From positions 62,001 through 126,000 of the forward strand of contig NZ_MUNP01000043.1 in assembly GCF_002001105.1 (NCBI RefSeq): a DNA stretch of 64,000 bases. Direction: 5' to 3'. Positions 1 to 8,232 of this stretch are shown piece by piece. The translations under genes and the position numbers were made by a program. The notes under the pieces are model-generated. The model was not told where the DNA came from. It saw only the letters and a list, made by a program, of their open reading frames with translations, and ran no database searches. Position 1 is the stretch's first letter. Each line of letters opens with the position of its first letter. The DNA comes from Rhodanobacter sp. C06 (lineage in GTDB: Bacteria > Pseudomonadota > Gammaproteobacteria > Xanthomonadales > Rhodanobacteraceae).

Positions 1-106
1 GGAGAACTTCATGGTGCCGCAGCAGATCGTGATCTGCGCGGAACTGCCACGCACCGCGACCGGCAAGGTCAGCCGCAAGGCGCTGCTTGAAAATTCACCC
101 GTCTGA
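1..106 (+). CDS. AMP-forming acyl/aryl-CoA or -ACP ligase, C-terminal end (partial)
   Basis: Only the last 34 codons are in the window, read from base 2 to the TGA at 104-106. They contain the C-terminal signature of ANL-superfamily adenylating enzymes, P-R-T-A-T-G-K-V-S-R-K-A-L. The lysine of the TGK turn is the one that takes part in adenylation. The stop lies 9 bases before the next start, so this is the upstream member of the operon running to 3057. The substrate (fatty acid, aryl acid or amino acid; CoA or carrier protein) cannot be told from this piece. Confidence 0.7.
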   Translation, partial: ENFMVPQQIVICAELPRTATGKVSRKALLENSPV

Positions 107-115
107 AGGGCATCC

Positions 116-1003
116 ATGGACGCGTTCTACCGTTCGCTGCACGACCACCTTGCCGGCTCCCTGCAGACACTGCCGGACAAGCCGCGCGAAAATCCCGACA
201 ACGCCTTGCGGGCGCTCTGGTATGCCGCCGTCGGCCAGCCGCGTTCGGTGGTGACGGCCGGCGAGGGCGAGCTGCCGCCGCTGGACGACGACGTCGGTCG
301 GCGCCGGCTGCAGCAACTCATCGAACGGCGCCTCGCCGGCGAACCGCTGGCCCATCTCACCGGACGCGCCCATTTCATGGGACTGGACATGCTGAGCGGG
401 CCTGCGGCGCTGATCCCGCGCGTGGAAACCGAGCAACTCGCGCAAGCCGGCATCGAACTGCTGCTCGGGGAGCCGCGGCATCCCGCCGCCCGCGTGATCG
501 ACGTCTGCACCGGCTCGGGCAACCTCGCCTTTGCCATCGCCCACCATGTGCCCGACGCCGTGGTCTTCGCCGCCGACATCAGCGCGGAGGCGCTCGCCCT
601 GGCCGAATGCAACCGCCGGCACCTGGGGCTGGAACGGGTGGAGCTGCGCCGCGGCGATCTGCTGGAACCCTTCGGTAGCGAGTTCGACAGCACGATCGAC
701 CTCGTTGCCTGCGCGCCGCCCTACATACTCAGCGCCAAGGTGGAACAGATGGCGCCGGAGATCGCCGAGCACGAACCGCGGTTGGCCTTCGACGGCGGCC
801 CGCTGGGCGTGACCATCCTGCTGCGCCTGCTGGAGGAATCGCCGCGCCTGCTGCGCGGCGGCGGCTGGCTGGCGCTGGAAGTCGGGCTGGGCCAGGGACC
901 GGCGCTGGGACGACGACTGCTGCGCGACCCGCATTACGATGCGGTGCGCCAGTTGGCCGATGCACGCGGCGACGTGCGGGTGATCCTCGCCCGTCGCGCC
1001 TGA
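116..1003 (+). CDS. HemK/PrmC-like class I SAM-dependent methyltransferase
   Basis: A 295-residue protein with the architecture of the release-factor/ribosomal-protein glutamine methyltransferases: a helical N-terminal part, the family sequence around R-x-A-G-E-P-L-A-H-L-T-G (about residues 73-84), L-I-P-R-V-E-T-E (about 100-107) and a SAM-binding loop D-V-C-T-G-S-G-N (about 128-135). The catalytic NPPY motif reads C-A-P-P-Y (residues 199-203), so the asparagine that binds the target amide is replaced by alanine. Canonical glutamine methylation is therefore doubtful. It lies between an ANL ligase and a NadE-family gene in one tight operon, which suggests a role in making or modifying a small molecule. 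That role is inference. ATG 116 follows the upstream stop by 9 bases. Confidence 0.75.
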   Translation: MDAFYRSLHDHLAGSLQTLPDKPRENPDNALRALWYAAVGQPRSVVTAGEGELPPLDDDVGRRRLQQLIERRLAGEPLAHLTGRAHFMGLDMLSGPAALIPRVETEQLAQAGIELLLGEPRHPAARVIDVCTGSGNLAFAIAHHVPDAVVFAADISAEALALAECNRRHLGLERVELRRGDLLEPFGSEFDSTIDLVACAPPYILSAKVEQMAPEIAEHEPRLAFDGGPLGVTILLRLLEESPRLLRGGGWLALEVGLGQGPALGRRLLRDPHYDAVRQLADARGDVRVILARRA

Positions 1004-1027
1004 GCGTCAACGCGAAGGAGCACGCAC

Positions 1028-2005
1028 ATGGATGGACTGAACGCCAAGGTCTTCGAGCTGGACTGGGAGGCCGAAACCGCGCGCATCGCCGCGCGCCTGC
1101 GCGAGGCCACCGCCCGCGTGCTGCACAAGCGCGGCCTGGTGGTGGCGATCTCCGGCGGCGTGGACAGCGCCGTGTGCGCCGCGCTCGCAGTGCGCGCGCT
1201 GGGGCCGGACAAGGTGTTCACCCTGATCCTGCCCGAGCGCGACTCGGCCTCTTCCAGCGCGCGCAACGCGCGCGTGCTGGCCGCACACCTCGGCGTGCGC
1301 ACGGAGGTCGTCGACATCGCCCCGGCGCTGGCCGCGATCGGCTGCTACGCCGCGCGCGACGAGGCGGTGCGCCGGCTGCTGCCCGACTACACCGAGGCCT
1401 GGCGCATGAAGATCGCCATCGCCGGCGGCAGCGCGGGCGCCATCAATCACTTCATGCTGATCGCCGAGTCGCCCCAAGGCGTGCGCCGCGAATGCGCGCT
1501 GCCGCTGCCCGAATACCTGCAGATCGTCGCCGCCACCAGCTACAAGCAGCGCCTGCGCAAGACGCTGGAATACTTCCACGCCGACCGCCTCAACTACGCC
1601 GTGGTCGGCACGCCGAACCGGCTGGAATACGACCAGGGTTTCTTCGTGAAGAACGGCGACGGCTCGGCCGACGTGAAGCCGATCGCGCACCTGTACAAGA
1701 CCCAGGTCTACGGGTTGGCGCAGCATCTGGGCCTGCCCGACTGCGTGGCCACCGCCGCGCCCACCACCGACACCTACAGCCTCGCCCAGGGCCAGGACGA
1801 GTTCTACTTCGCGCTGCCCTGGGCGCAGATGGACCTCGCGCTGTGGGCGCTGGAACACCGACGTCCGGTCGGCGAACTGGCGACCGCGCTGGGCACCACC
1901 GAAGCCGCGGCGGCGGCGGTCTACACCGACATCGAGCGCAAGCGCAGCAGCACGCGCTACCTGCATCTGGCGCCGCTGCTGCTGGGGCCGGAGTCATCGA
2001 CGTGA
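1028..2005 (+). CDS. nadE: NAD+ synthase (NadE) family, ammonia-dependent type, 325 aa
   Basis: An ATP-pyrophosphatase of the NadE family, which adenylates a carboxylate and then amidates it (deamido-NAD+ to NAD+ in the canonical case). Residues 42-47 are the P-loop S-G-G-V-D-S. The NadE motifs G-F-F-V-K-N-G-D-G-S-A-D-V-K-P and L-Y-K-T-Q-V-Y follow. The late motif that is normally K-P-T-A-D-L reads A-A-P-T-T-D-T, so the usual lysine is missing. No glutaminase (nitrilase) domain is present. A good ribosome site (GAAGGAG at about 1014-1020) precedes ATG 1028, and the stop overlaps the next start in GTGA. The altered motif and the operon partners make an amidation role on another substrate possible. 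Confidence 0.75.
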   Translation: MDGLNAKVFELDWEAETARIAARLREATARVLHKRGLVVAISGGVDSAVCAALAVRALGPDKVFTLILPERDSASSSARNARVLAAHLGVRTEVVDIAPALAAIGCYAARDEAVRRLLPDYTEAWRMKIAIAGGSAGAINHFMLIAESPQGVRRECALPLPEYLQIVAATSYKQRLRKTLEYFHADRLNYAVVGTPNRLEYDQGFFVKNGDGSADVKPIAHLYKTQVYGLAQHLGLPDCVATAAPTTDTYSLAQGQDEFYFALPWAQMDLALWALEHRRPVGELATALGTTEAAAAAVYTDIERKRSSTRYLHLAPLLLGPESST

Positions 2006-3057
2006 CGGACGGCGATCAAGCCACCACCTACCGGACCGCGCTGGCCGAGCTGCCGCGCGATCGTGCGGAGGTGCTGGCGTTCTGGCGCGACAATCTCGGC
2101 GATCCCGCGCGGCACGCGGGCAAGTACGACGGGTTCTACCTCGGCGGCCCGTTCGGGCCGGCCCTGCTGCAGCTGCTCCGCCACGGCGATGCCGTGGTCG
2201 GCACCTGCGGCGTGGGCGCGCGGCGCATGCTGTGGCAGGGACGCGAGATCCGCGCGGGCCTGCTCGCGGACATGGCGGTGGACGCGCGCCATCGCACGCT
2301 GGGTCCGGCGTTGATGCTGCAGGAGGCGCTGGTCGCCGCGGCGGCGGGGCGCTACGACCTGCTCTACGGCTTCCCCAACCGCAAGTCGTTGCCGGTGGTC
2401 AGGCGGCTGGACTATGCGGTGCTCGGCGAGCTGTCGCGCCATGCGCGGGTGCTGCGGCATGCCCACTACCTGCGGCGGCGCCTACCGCACTGGCTGGCCG
2501 CGTTGCTGGGAAGCGTGCTCGATGCGAAGCAGGCTTTGCTGGATGGCTTGCGCGCGCCGCCAGGCCGGGGCGTGACCGCGACCTGGACGGAGCGGGCCGA
2601 CCCCCGCATCGATGCGCTGTGGCAGGCCTCGCCGCATGGCGATGGTCTGCTCGGCGTGCACGACGCGGCGCTGGCGCGCTGGCGTTTCGACCAGTCGCCG
2701 CTGACCAGCGTGCGTTACCTGCTCCTCGGCGACCGGCGCGACGGCGCGCTGCGGGCATGGTTCGCCTGCGAGCGCAGGGATCGCGTGCTGCAGGTGCGCG
2801 ACTACTGGTCGGAGCGCGGCGTCGAAGGCATCGACCACCGACTGGTGCTGGCGCTGGTGCGCGCGGCACGACGCGAGGGCTGCGCCTCGGTCACGCTGGA
2901 ATGCGCGGCTCCGGCGGCGCGGATGGCGGGCTGGCGTCGTGCCGGTTTCGTCCTGCGCGAAGGCCAGCCGGTGGTCGGCAAGTGGCTGGGCGATGGCCCG
3001 GCCCCGGCCGGGCTGGCGCGGGACTGGCACCTGACCGAGGCCGACGCGGACGAGTGA
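2002..3057 (+). CDS. GNAT-type acetyltransferase-like protein with two GNAT-like halves
   Basis: A 351-residue protein. I chose the GTG at 2002 because it overlaps the nadE stop (GTGA, 2002-2005), a typical translational-coupling junction; the frame stays open far upstream but only as the shadow of nadE. Residues about 40-130 look like a GNAT fold, with G-L-L-A-D-M-A-V-D-A-R-H-R-T-L-G-P as the acyl-CoA-binding strand and loop. A second, weaker half (about 190-335) ends in a strand and helix typical of GNAT C-termini. Being last in a ligase, methyltransferase, NadE, GNAT operon, it probably acylates the pathway product. The substrate is unknown. Confidence 0.65.
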   Translation: MTDGDQATTYRTALAELPRDRAEVLAFWRDNLGDPARHAGKYDGFYLGGPFGPALLQLLRHGDAVVGTCGVGARRMLWQGREIRAGLLADMAVDARHRTLGPALMLQEALVAAAAGRYDLLYGFPNRKSLPVVRRLDYAVLGELSRHARVLRHAHYLRRRLPHWLAALLGSVLDAKQALLDGLRAPPGRGVTATWTERADPRIDALWQASPHGDGLLGVHDAALARWRFDQSPLTSVRYLLLGDRRDGALRAWFACERRDRVLQVRDYWSERGVEGIDHRLVLALVRAARREGCASVTLECAAPAARMAGWRRAGFVLREGQPVVGKWLGDGPAPAGLARDWHLTEADADE

Positions 3058-3061
3058 ACAC

Positions 3062-3091
3062 GACGAGGACGGCCAACCGGCCGTCCCCGTC
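3062..3091. terminator. GC-rich stem-loop between convergent genes
   Basis: GGACGGCC and GGCCGTCC pair across an AACC loop, and GACG/CGTC extend the stem. The hairpin sits 5 bases after the GNAT stop and before the end of the leftward nitroreductase gene, so it can serve both. There is no U-tract on either strand, so intrinsic termination is only probable. Confidence 0.5.
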
Positions 3092-3113
3092 GCATGCCGT
3101 CGCGTGTGCCGAC

Positions 3114-3713
3114 TCAGCCCGCGACGATGAAGCGCTGGCTGTCGTCCATGAAGGCCTTCTCGCCGAAGCCGCCTTCGTGCGAGCCGAACGGCATCTGCGC
3201 GCGCAGCTTCCACGACGCCGGCACGTTCCAGCTTGCGCGGGCGGCCTCGTCCACCAGCGGGTTGTAGTGCTGCAGGCTGGCGCCGATGCCGGCATCGGTC
3301 AGCGCCATCCATACCGCGAACTGCGCCATGCCGCCCGACTGCTCGGACCACACCGGGAAATTGTCCGCGTACAGCGCGAACTTCTCCTGCAGGCCCTTCA
3401 CCACGTCCTGGTCTTCGTAGAACAGCACGGTGCCTGCGCCTGCGGCGAAGCTGTCCAGCTTGGCGGCGGTCTGCGCAAAGGCCTCGGCCGGCACGACCTT
3501 GGCGAGTGCCTCCTTGGCCAGCGCCCAGAACTTCACGCTCTGCTCGCCGAACAGGATCACGGCGCGCGAGCTCTGCGAATTGAACGACGACGGCGTGTGC
3601 TTGATGGCCTGCTGGATGAGGCTGTTCAGGGCGTCCTTGTCCATGCCCACGTCGCGGCCCAGCGCATACTGGGTGCGGCGCTTCTTGAGGCGTTCGATCA
3701 CGGGGTAGCTCAT
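3114..3713 (-). CDS. Nitroreductase family protein (Frm2/CinD-like), 199 aa
   Basis: A small FMN-dependent NAD(P)H oxidoreductase. The N-terminal run I-E-R-L-K-K-R-R-T-Q-Y-A-L and then H-T-P-S-S-F-N-S-Q-S-S-R are typical of the short nitroreductases related to yeast Frm2/Hbn1 and lactococcal CinD, which reduce nitro compounds and quinones and are linked to oxidative or metal stress. The length is normal for that family. ATG 3713 is supported by GGAGGAA about 7 bases upstream; an open frame continues upstream without support. It is transcribed alone, convergent with the GNAT gene. The cytoplasmic location is inferred from the absence of a signal peptide. Confidence 0.85.
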   Translation of the reverse strand: MSYPVIERLKKRRTQYALGRDVGMDKDALNSLIQQAIKHTPSSFNSQSSRAVILFGEQSVKFWALAKEALAKVVPAEAFAQTAAKLDSFAAGAGTVLFYEDQDVVKGLQEKFALYADNFPVWSEQSGGMAQFAVWMALTDAGIGASLQHYNPLVDEAARASWNVPASWKLRAQMPFGSHEGGFGEKAFMDDSQRFIVAG

Positions 3714-3844
3714 GGATGTTCCTCCAGAAAGAAAAGCCGAACCCGCGGAACGACGGGGCGTTCCAGTCTTTTGCATGTGTTCGGTATGGCGCCCATCTTG
3801 AGCGCGCCGTGTTGCCACGAGTAGCCGGCAATCCGTGGTTACAC

Positions 3845-3862
3845 CGTTTCCATCAGGAAACG
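3845..3862 (-). terminator. Hairpin just after mutM
   Basis: CGTTTCC and GGAAACG pair across a 4-base loop, 8 bases downstream of the mutM stop on the minus strand. There is no clear U-tract, so it may be a 3'-end stabiliser rather than a full terminator of the ABC transporter-mutM operon. Confidence 0.35.
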
Positions 3863-3870
3863 CTGGCTGT

Positions 3871-4698
3871 TCAGCGTTGGCAGTGCGGGCACCAGAACGT
3901 CGACCGCTGCCCCAGCACCGCCTGCCGGATCGGCGTGCCGCAGGCCTTGCACGGCTCGCCCGCGCGGCCATAGACCATCAGCTCGCGGAAGAAATAGCCG
4001 GGCGCGCCGTCGGGGGCGAGGAAGTCGCGCAGCGTGGTGCCGCCGCGTTCGATCGCCCAGGCGAGGATGCGCTTCACTTCGGCGGCGAGCCGCGCGTAGC
4101 GGGCGCGCGACACGCTGCCGGCTTCGCGGCGCGGGGCTATGCCGGCGGCGAACAGCGCCTCGCTGGCGTAGATGTTGCCCACGCCGACCACGATGGCGTT
4201 GTCCATCAGGAACAGCTTCACGGCGGCGGTGCGGCCGCGCGACGTGCGCCACAGCAGGTCGCCGTCGAAGGCGTCGGTGAGCGGCTCCGGCCCGAGTTTC
4301 GCCAGCAACTCGTGGGTGGTGCCGGGCGGCTGCCACAGCAGGCAGCCGAAGCGGCGCGGGTCGGTGAAGCGCAGCACGCGCGCGCCTTCGTGCGCGTCGC
4401 GCGCCAGCGCGATGTCCACGTGGTCGTGCGGGCCGAGCGGCGCATCGGGCGGCAGCACGCGCAGCATGCCGCTCATGCCCAGGTGCAGCAGCGCGCTGCC
4501 GACCTCGGTGTGCAGCAGCAGGTATTTCGCGCGGCGCTCCACCGCCGCGATGCGCTGGCCGGGCAGCAGTTCGGCAAGCTCGTGCGGAATCGGCCAGCGC
4601 AGGTCCGGCCGGCGCAGCGTCACAGCAGTCACGTGCCGGCCGACCACGTGCGGTTCGATGCCGCGGCGGGTGGTTTCGACTTCGGGCAGCTCGGGCAT
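3871..4698 (-). CDS. mutM: Formamidopyrimidine-DNA glycosylase (Fpg)
   Basis: A 275-residue base-excision repair enzyme that removes 8-oxoguanine and formamidopyrimidines and then cleaves the abasic strand. It begins [10 protein letters not shown], giving the catalytic Pro2 and Glu3. Lys58 in R-R-A-K-Y-L-L-L matches the essential lysine. The C-terminus is a zinc finger, C-K-A-C then C-P-H-C. Its ATG shares one base with the stop of the preceding membrane protein (TGATG), so it is the last gene of the ABC-type operon and probably translationally coupled to it. That linkage looks positional rather than functional. Confidence 0.97.
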   Translation of the reverse strand: MPELPEVETTRRGIEPHVVGRHVTAVTLRRPDLRWPIPHELAELLPGQRIAAVERRAKYLLLHTEVGSALLHLGMSGMLRVLPPDAPLGPHDHVDIALARDAHEGARVLRFTDPRRFGCLLWQPPGTTHELLAKLGPEPLTDAFDGDLLWRTSRGRTAAVKLFLMDNAIVVGVGNIYASEALFAAGIAPRREAGSVSRARYARLAAEVKRILAWAIERGGTTLRDFLAPDGAPGYFFRELMVYGRAGEPCKACGTPIRQAVLGQRSTFWCPHCQR

Positions 4699-5192
4699 CA
4701 GTGCGTCCCGGACAGCTCGATGTGTTCGGCCTTGGGCGCCTGCGGCATGTAGCGCAGCGAGACCAGCGCCACGCGCGCGCCGACCTGCACGTAGCACTGC
4801 GGGCCGGTGGCCGACATCGCGCCGAAGGCGAGGCGCTGGCCGTCGAGGCTAAGCACCGCCTGCGGCGGCGCGAGGCCGATCTTGGCGGCGTCGAAGTCGC
4901 CGGTGGCCCGCCATTGCAGCACGGGGGCGGCGGCGGCAGCGGCCAGGCCATCAAGGTAATGATCGTCGACGCGCTGGCCGTCGGCGCGCCACCAGTGGCC
5001 GTCGCGTTTCGCGTAATGCACGACGGGCGCGTCGCCGAGTTGCAGCGTCACTACGGTGATCGCCGCGGGATCGAACGCGAGCAAGGTGCCCGGCGCGGTG
5101 CGTTCGTCGCGCTGCCATTGCCACAGTGCCAGCGCGATCAGCACGGCGACGCCGAGCAGCATCAGGAAACGCGAGCGCGTGGCCCGTTTCAT
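4698..5192 (-). CDS. Small membrane-anchored protein of the GldG-type ABC operon (DUF4340-like)
   Basis: 164 residues with one N-terminal hydrophobic segment (about 9-25: [15 protein letters not shown]) followed by a hydrophilic beta-rich region. Its place after a GldG-like gene, and its content (repeated short strands, then D-H-Y-L-D-G-L), suggest it belongs with the DUF4340 proteins that accompany such transporters, though it is shorter than most. ATG 5192 overlaps the upstream stop in ATGA, and its own stop overlaps the mutM start. It is probably an inner-membrane protein facing the periplasm. The function is unknown. Confidence 0.6.
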   Translation of the reverse strand: MKRATRSRFLMLLGVAVLIALALWQWQRDERTAPGTLLAFDPAAITVVTLQLGDAPVVHYAKRDGHWWRADGQRVDDHYLDGLAAAAAAPVLQWRATGDFDAAKIGLAPPQAVLSLDGQRLAFGAMSATGPQCYVQVGARVALVSLRYMPQAPKAEHIELSGTH

Positions 5193-6544
5193 GCGCGGCG
5201 CCGGCGCCACACGATCAGGCCGCCGAGGATGAGCAGCAGCAGCGGCAGCACCAGCATGAAGCCGATGCTGGCGAGGTTGAGCTCGGCCTGGTCGATGCGC
5301 AGCACGCGGTCGGGCACGCCCTGGCGGGGCAGGTCGACCAAGGCGTCGTCGCCCAGCAGCCAATTGAAGATGCGTTCGCCCAGCGCGCGGTTGCCGCCGG
5401 TGCCGAGGTAGGCGTTGGAGAGGAAATCGCCGTCGCCGACCACCACCGCGCGCTGCTCGCGCTTGTCGGGGCTGGGCGAGAGCCGCTCCAGCGAGAGGCC
5501 GAAATCCAGCGGGCCCTTGAACTCGCCGGCAGCGGCGTCGTAGCGGATCTCGGAGGGATGCGCGCTGTCGATGGCGTGGAACTCGGTCCAGCTCTGCGCG
5601 CTGGAGCGCAGCAGCGGCGTGGCCGTCCAGCCACCCGCGCCGGTGCGTGCCAGCGCGGCCACCTGCGGGAAGCGCGTGGCGAGCTGGAAGCCGCGGGTGA
5701 TCGGGTTGGGCGGGTACTGCGCGACTGCCAGCAGGCGCGGATCGTCAAGGCCGAGCGCCGCGCCGCTGCCGTCCACCAGCACGCCGGGCAGCACCTGGAC
5801 GCCCAGCGCCTTGGCCAGTGGATCGAGGCCGAGGTCGCCGTCCGCCGGGTCGCGCAGCCACAGCAGGTTGCCGCCGTCCTGCACGTAGGCGACCAGCGCC
5901 TGCACCGCGCCCGCGGGCAGCGCCACGGTGGGGCTGGCCAGCACCACGAGGTCGGTACCCTGCGGCACGGTGGCCGCCTGCGCGAAGCTCAGCGGCACCG
6001 CGCGCAGGCCGCTCTGCGCGAGCTGACCCATCAGCGTGCCCATGTCGGGCTTGCCTTGGCCGCCGGGCAGGCGTTCGCCGTCGCCGGTGACGAAGGCGAC
6101 GATGCGGTCGTTGCCGCGGATCAGCCGCTCCAGCGCGTTCGTCACGCTGGCTTCGGAAAGTTCGGTCAGCCGCTGCTCGTGACCGCGGTAGTGCAGGATC
6201 AGCTCGCCGTCCACGGCGATGCCCAGCTCGCGCATCCGGGCTGGATCCTGCTGCGGATCGACGAAGCGCAGCGCGAGGTCGGGCCTGGCCTGCCGATAGC
6301 GCTGCAGGAAGCCGGCGACTTGTGCGCGCAGATCGTCCTGCGGGCTCGCGTAGCTGACGATTTCCACCGGGCCGTCCAGCTTCGCCAGCACCGCGCGGCT
6401 CTGCGGCGACAGGCTCACGCGTCCGTTCGCGGTCCAGTCGGCCACATGGGCGTAGCGCGTGCCGAGGTAGCCGATCGCGCCGGCACCGACGAACAGCAAC
6501 AGGGTGAACAGCCAGCCGTCCAGATGCTTCCACAAGCGACGCAT
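5189..6544 (-). CDS. GldG-like ABC transporter auxiliary protein (DUF7088/ABC_transp_aux), 451 aa
   Basis: One transmembrane helix near the N-terminus (about residues 10-30), a large extracytoplasmic region and one C-terminal helix (about 422-442, followed by W-R-R-R-R-A) give the architecture of GldG, the auxiliary subunit of the gliding-type GldAFG ABC system. The soluble part begins like GldG (L-S-P-Q-S-R-A-V-L-A-K-L-D-G-P-V-E-I) and carries the L-V-V-L-A-S-P-T-V-A-L-P type strand. It is flanked by an ABC-2 permease upstream and a small DUF4340-like gene downstream. The ATG shares a base with the permease stop (TGATG). The substrate is unknown; related bacterial systems occur outside gliding organisms. 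Confidence 0.8.
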   Translation of the reverse strand: MRRLWKHLDGWLFTLLLFVGAGAIGYLGTRYAHVADWTANGRVSLSPQSRAVLAKLDGPVEIVSYASPQDDLRAQVAGFLQRYRQARPDLALRFVDPQQDPARMRELGIAVDGELILHYRGHEQRLTELSEASVTNALERLIRGNDRIVAFVTGDGERLPGGQGKPDMGTLMGQLAQSGLRAVPLSFAQAATVPQGTDLVVLASPTVALPAGAVQALVAYVQDGGNLLWLRDPADGDLGLDPLAKALGVQVLPGVLVDGSGAALGLDDPRLLAVAQYPPNPITRGFQLATRFPQVAALARTGAGGWTATPLLRSSAQSWTEFHAIDSAHPSEIRYDAAAGEFKGPLDFGLSLERLSPSPDKREQRAVVVGDGDFLSNAYLGTGGNRALGERIFNWLLGDDALVDLPRQGVPDRVLRIDQAELNLASIGFMLVLPLLLLILGGLIVWRRRRA

Positions 6545-7299
6545 CAGCCACGCTCCTTGTCGGCCGCGAGGCGGCGCGTGGCCAGCGCGAGGCAGACCAC
6601 GATCAGCAGCACGAACCACAGGATGTCGGCGGTGGAGACCAGTCCGCGCAGCAGGTTCTGCTCGTGCGTGCTCATCGCCAGCCAGTTGATCGCGCCGTCG
6701 TCGATGCCGGCCATCTGCGCGCCGAGGTTCACCGTCCACAACGCCAGGCCGAGCAGTAGCGCCACCGCAGCGGCGATCGCCGGATGCGCGGTGAAGGTGG
6801 AAGCGGCCACGGCCAGCGCGGCCAGCGCGGCCAGCATCAGGGCGATGCCCAGCGTGGCGGCGGCGAGCTTGCCCCAGTCCGGCGTGGTGGCGTGCGCCAG
6901 CGACAACGGCATCGCCAGGGTCAGCAGCAGCCATGCCAGCAGCCACAGCAGCAGCACGGCGTACTTGCCCAGCACGATGCGCGAAGCAGGCAGGCCCGCG
7001 GCGAACAGCAGCGGCAGCGTGCCGTTGCGGCGTTCGCCGGCCAGCGTGGACATGGCGAGCAGCGGCACCACCAGGAAGGCGAGCTGCGCGAGCTGGCCCA
7101 GCAGCGGCACGGCCACCAGGTCCACGTAGCCGGGACCGTCCGGCAGCGCGGCGCGCTGGATCTCGCCGGCGAGGAAGTCGCCCAGCAGGCGGGTGAAGCA
7201 CCAGCCCAGCCAGGCCAGGCTCAGCGCCAGCAGCACCCAGGCCAGCGGCTGCACGCGCAGGCGGCGCAGTTCGAGACGGAACATGGCGAGGAAACTCAT
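6544..7299 (-). CDS. ABC-2 type transporter permease
   Basis: A 251-residue, very hydrophobic protein with about six membrane-spanning segments and the ABC-2 landmark A-G-E-R-R-N-G-T-L-P-L-L after the second helix, which also occurs in GldF and NosY-type permeases. It forms the channel partner of the ATPase encoded just upstream. The two genes overlap by four bases (ATGA, 7296-7299), which indicates coupled translation and a stoichiometric complex. Inner membrane. The transported substrate cannot be read from the sequence. Confidence 0.9.
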   Translation of the reverse strand: MSFLAMFRLELRRLRVQPLAWVLLALSLAWLGWCFTRLLGDFLAGEIQRAALPDGPGYVDLVAVPLLGQLAQLAFLVVPLLAMSTLAGERRNGTLPLLFAAGLPASRIVLGKYAVLLLWLLAWLLLTLAMPLSLAHATTPDWGKLAAATLGIALMLAALAALAVAASTFTAHPAIAAAVALLLGLALWTVNLGAQMAGIDDGAINWLAMSTHEQNLLRGLVSTADILWFVLLIVVCLALATRRLAADKERG

Positions 7300-8057
7300 G
7301 CGGCGTGCGCCGCCAGGGTGGCGCCCTGCATGGCGATCTCGAAGAAGCGGCGCTCCAGCGCGGCGTGGTCGTCGGCGCGCACCGGGCCGTCGTGGCGCAG
7401 GCGACCTTCGTGCAGGATCGCCACGCGGTCGCACACCGCGGTGACCTCGACCAGCACGTGGGTGGACAGGATCACCGCGGTGCCCGCGGCGGCCTGTTCG
7501 CGGATCAGCGCACGCAGCACGGTGACCTGCACCGGATCGAGCGCGTTGGCCGGTTCGTCCAGCACCAGCAGGGCGGGGCGGTGCAGCAGCGCGCAGGCCA
7601 GGCCCAGGCGCTGGCGTTGGCCCTGCGACAACGTGCCCGCCAGTCGCCGCGCCAGCGGCTGCAGTTCCAGCCGCGCCAGCGTCGCGTCACGCGCCGCGCG
7701 CAACGCCGTGCCGGCAAGGCCGCGCAGGCGACCGTGGGCGTCCAGATGTTCGGTCACGGTGAGCTCCGGCCACACCGGCGCCCGCTCGGGCAGCCAGCCG
7801 ATCAGGCGACGCGCCAACTCGGGGCGTTCCAGGAAATCCTCGCCCTTCAGGTGGATCGCGCCGCTGTCCGGCCGCAGGGCGCCGGCGATCATGGCCAGCG
7901 TGGTGGATTTGCCCGCACCGTTGACGCCCAGCAGGCCCAGCACTTGGCCGGGCGGCAGCGCCAGGCTCAGATCCTGAACGGCCGTGCGCCCGGCGCGGCG
8001 GCGGGCGAGGCGATCGAGCTGCAATACGGGTGGCGCGGAGGCATTGACGGAGGTCAT
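7296..8057 (-). CDS. ABC transporter ATP-binding protein
   Basis: A 253-residue ATPase with Walker A G-V-N-G-A-G-K-S-T, signature L-S-Q-G-Q-R-Q-R and Walker B L-L-V-L-D-E-P, followed by the switch H in L-S-T-H. It is most like the GldA/CcmA group that works with ABC-2 permeases. It is first in the leftward operon ATPase, permease, GldG-like, small membrane protein, mutM. ATG 8057 is the furthest start giving a normal N-terminus. The 175 bases between it and the divergent desaturase gene must hold both promoters. Confidence 0.93.
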   Translation of the reverse strand: MTSVNASAPPVLQLDRLARRRAGRTAVQDLSLALPPGQVLGLLGVNGAGKSTTLAMIAGALRPDSGAIHLKGEDFLERPELARRLIGWLPERAPVWPELTVTEHLDAHGRLRGLAGTALRAARDATLARLELQPLARRLAGTLSQGQRQRLGLACALLHRPALLVLDEPANALDPVQVTVLRALIREQAAAGTAVILSTHVLVEVTAVCDRVAILHEGRLRHDGPVRADDHAALERRFFEIAMQGATLAAHAA

Positions 8058-8232
8058 TGCGCGATTGTCGATGCGGCCCCATCTTCACACAACCATCGGC
8101 GTTCACGCTTGGCGCTTAACGAAAGCGCAAGTGCCTACGCCTTACGATGGCCGAATCGCCTGTCAACATGCTGGCGAGTACGGCAAACCCTCACCTAGAC
8201 TGCAACACGAACCCGTTCCGAGTCCCGATCCG

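Noticed and set aside
1174-2001. Upstream extension of the GNAT reading frame
   Set aside because: Overlaps nadE in another frame; the translation is Arg/Ala-rich. The GTGA junction at 2002 gives a natural start.
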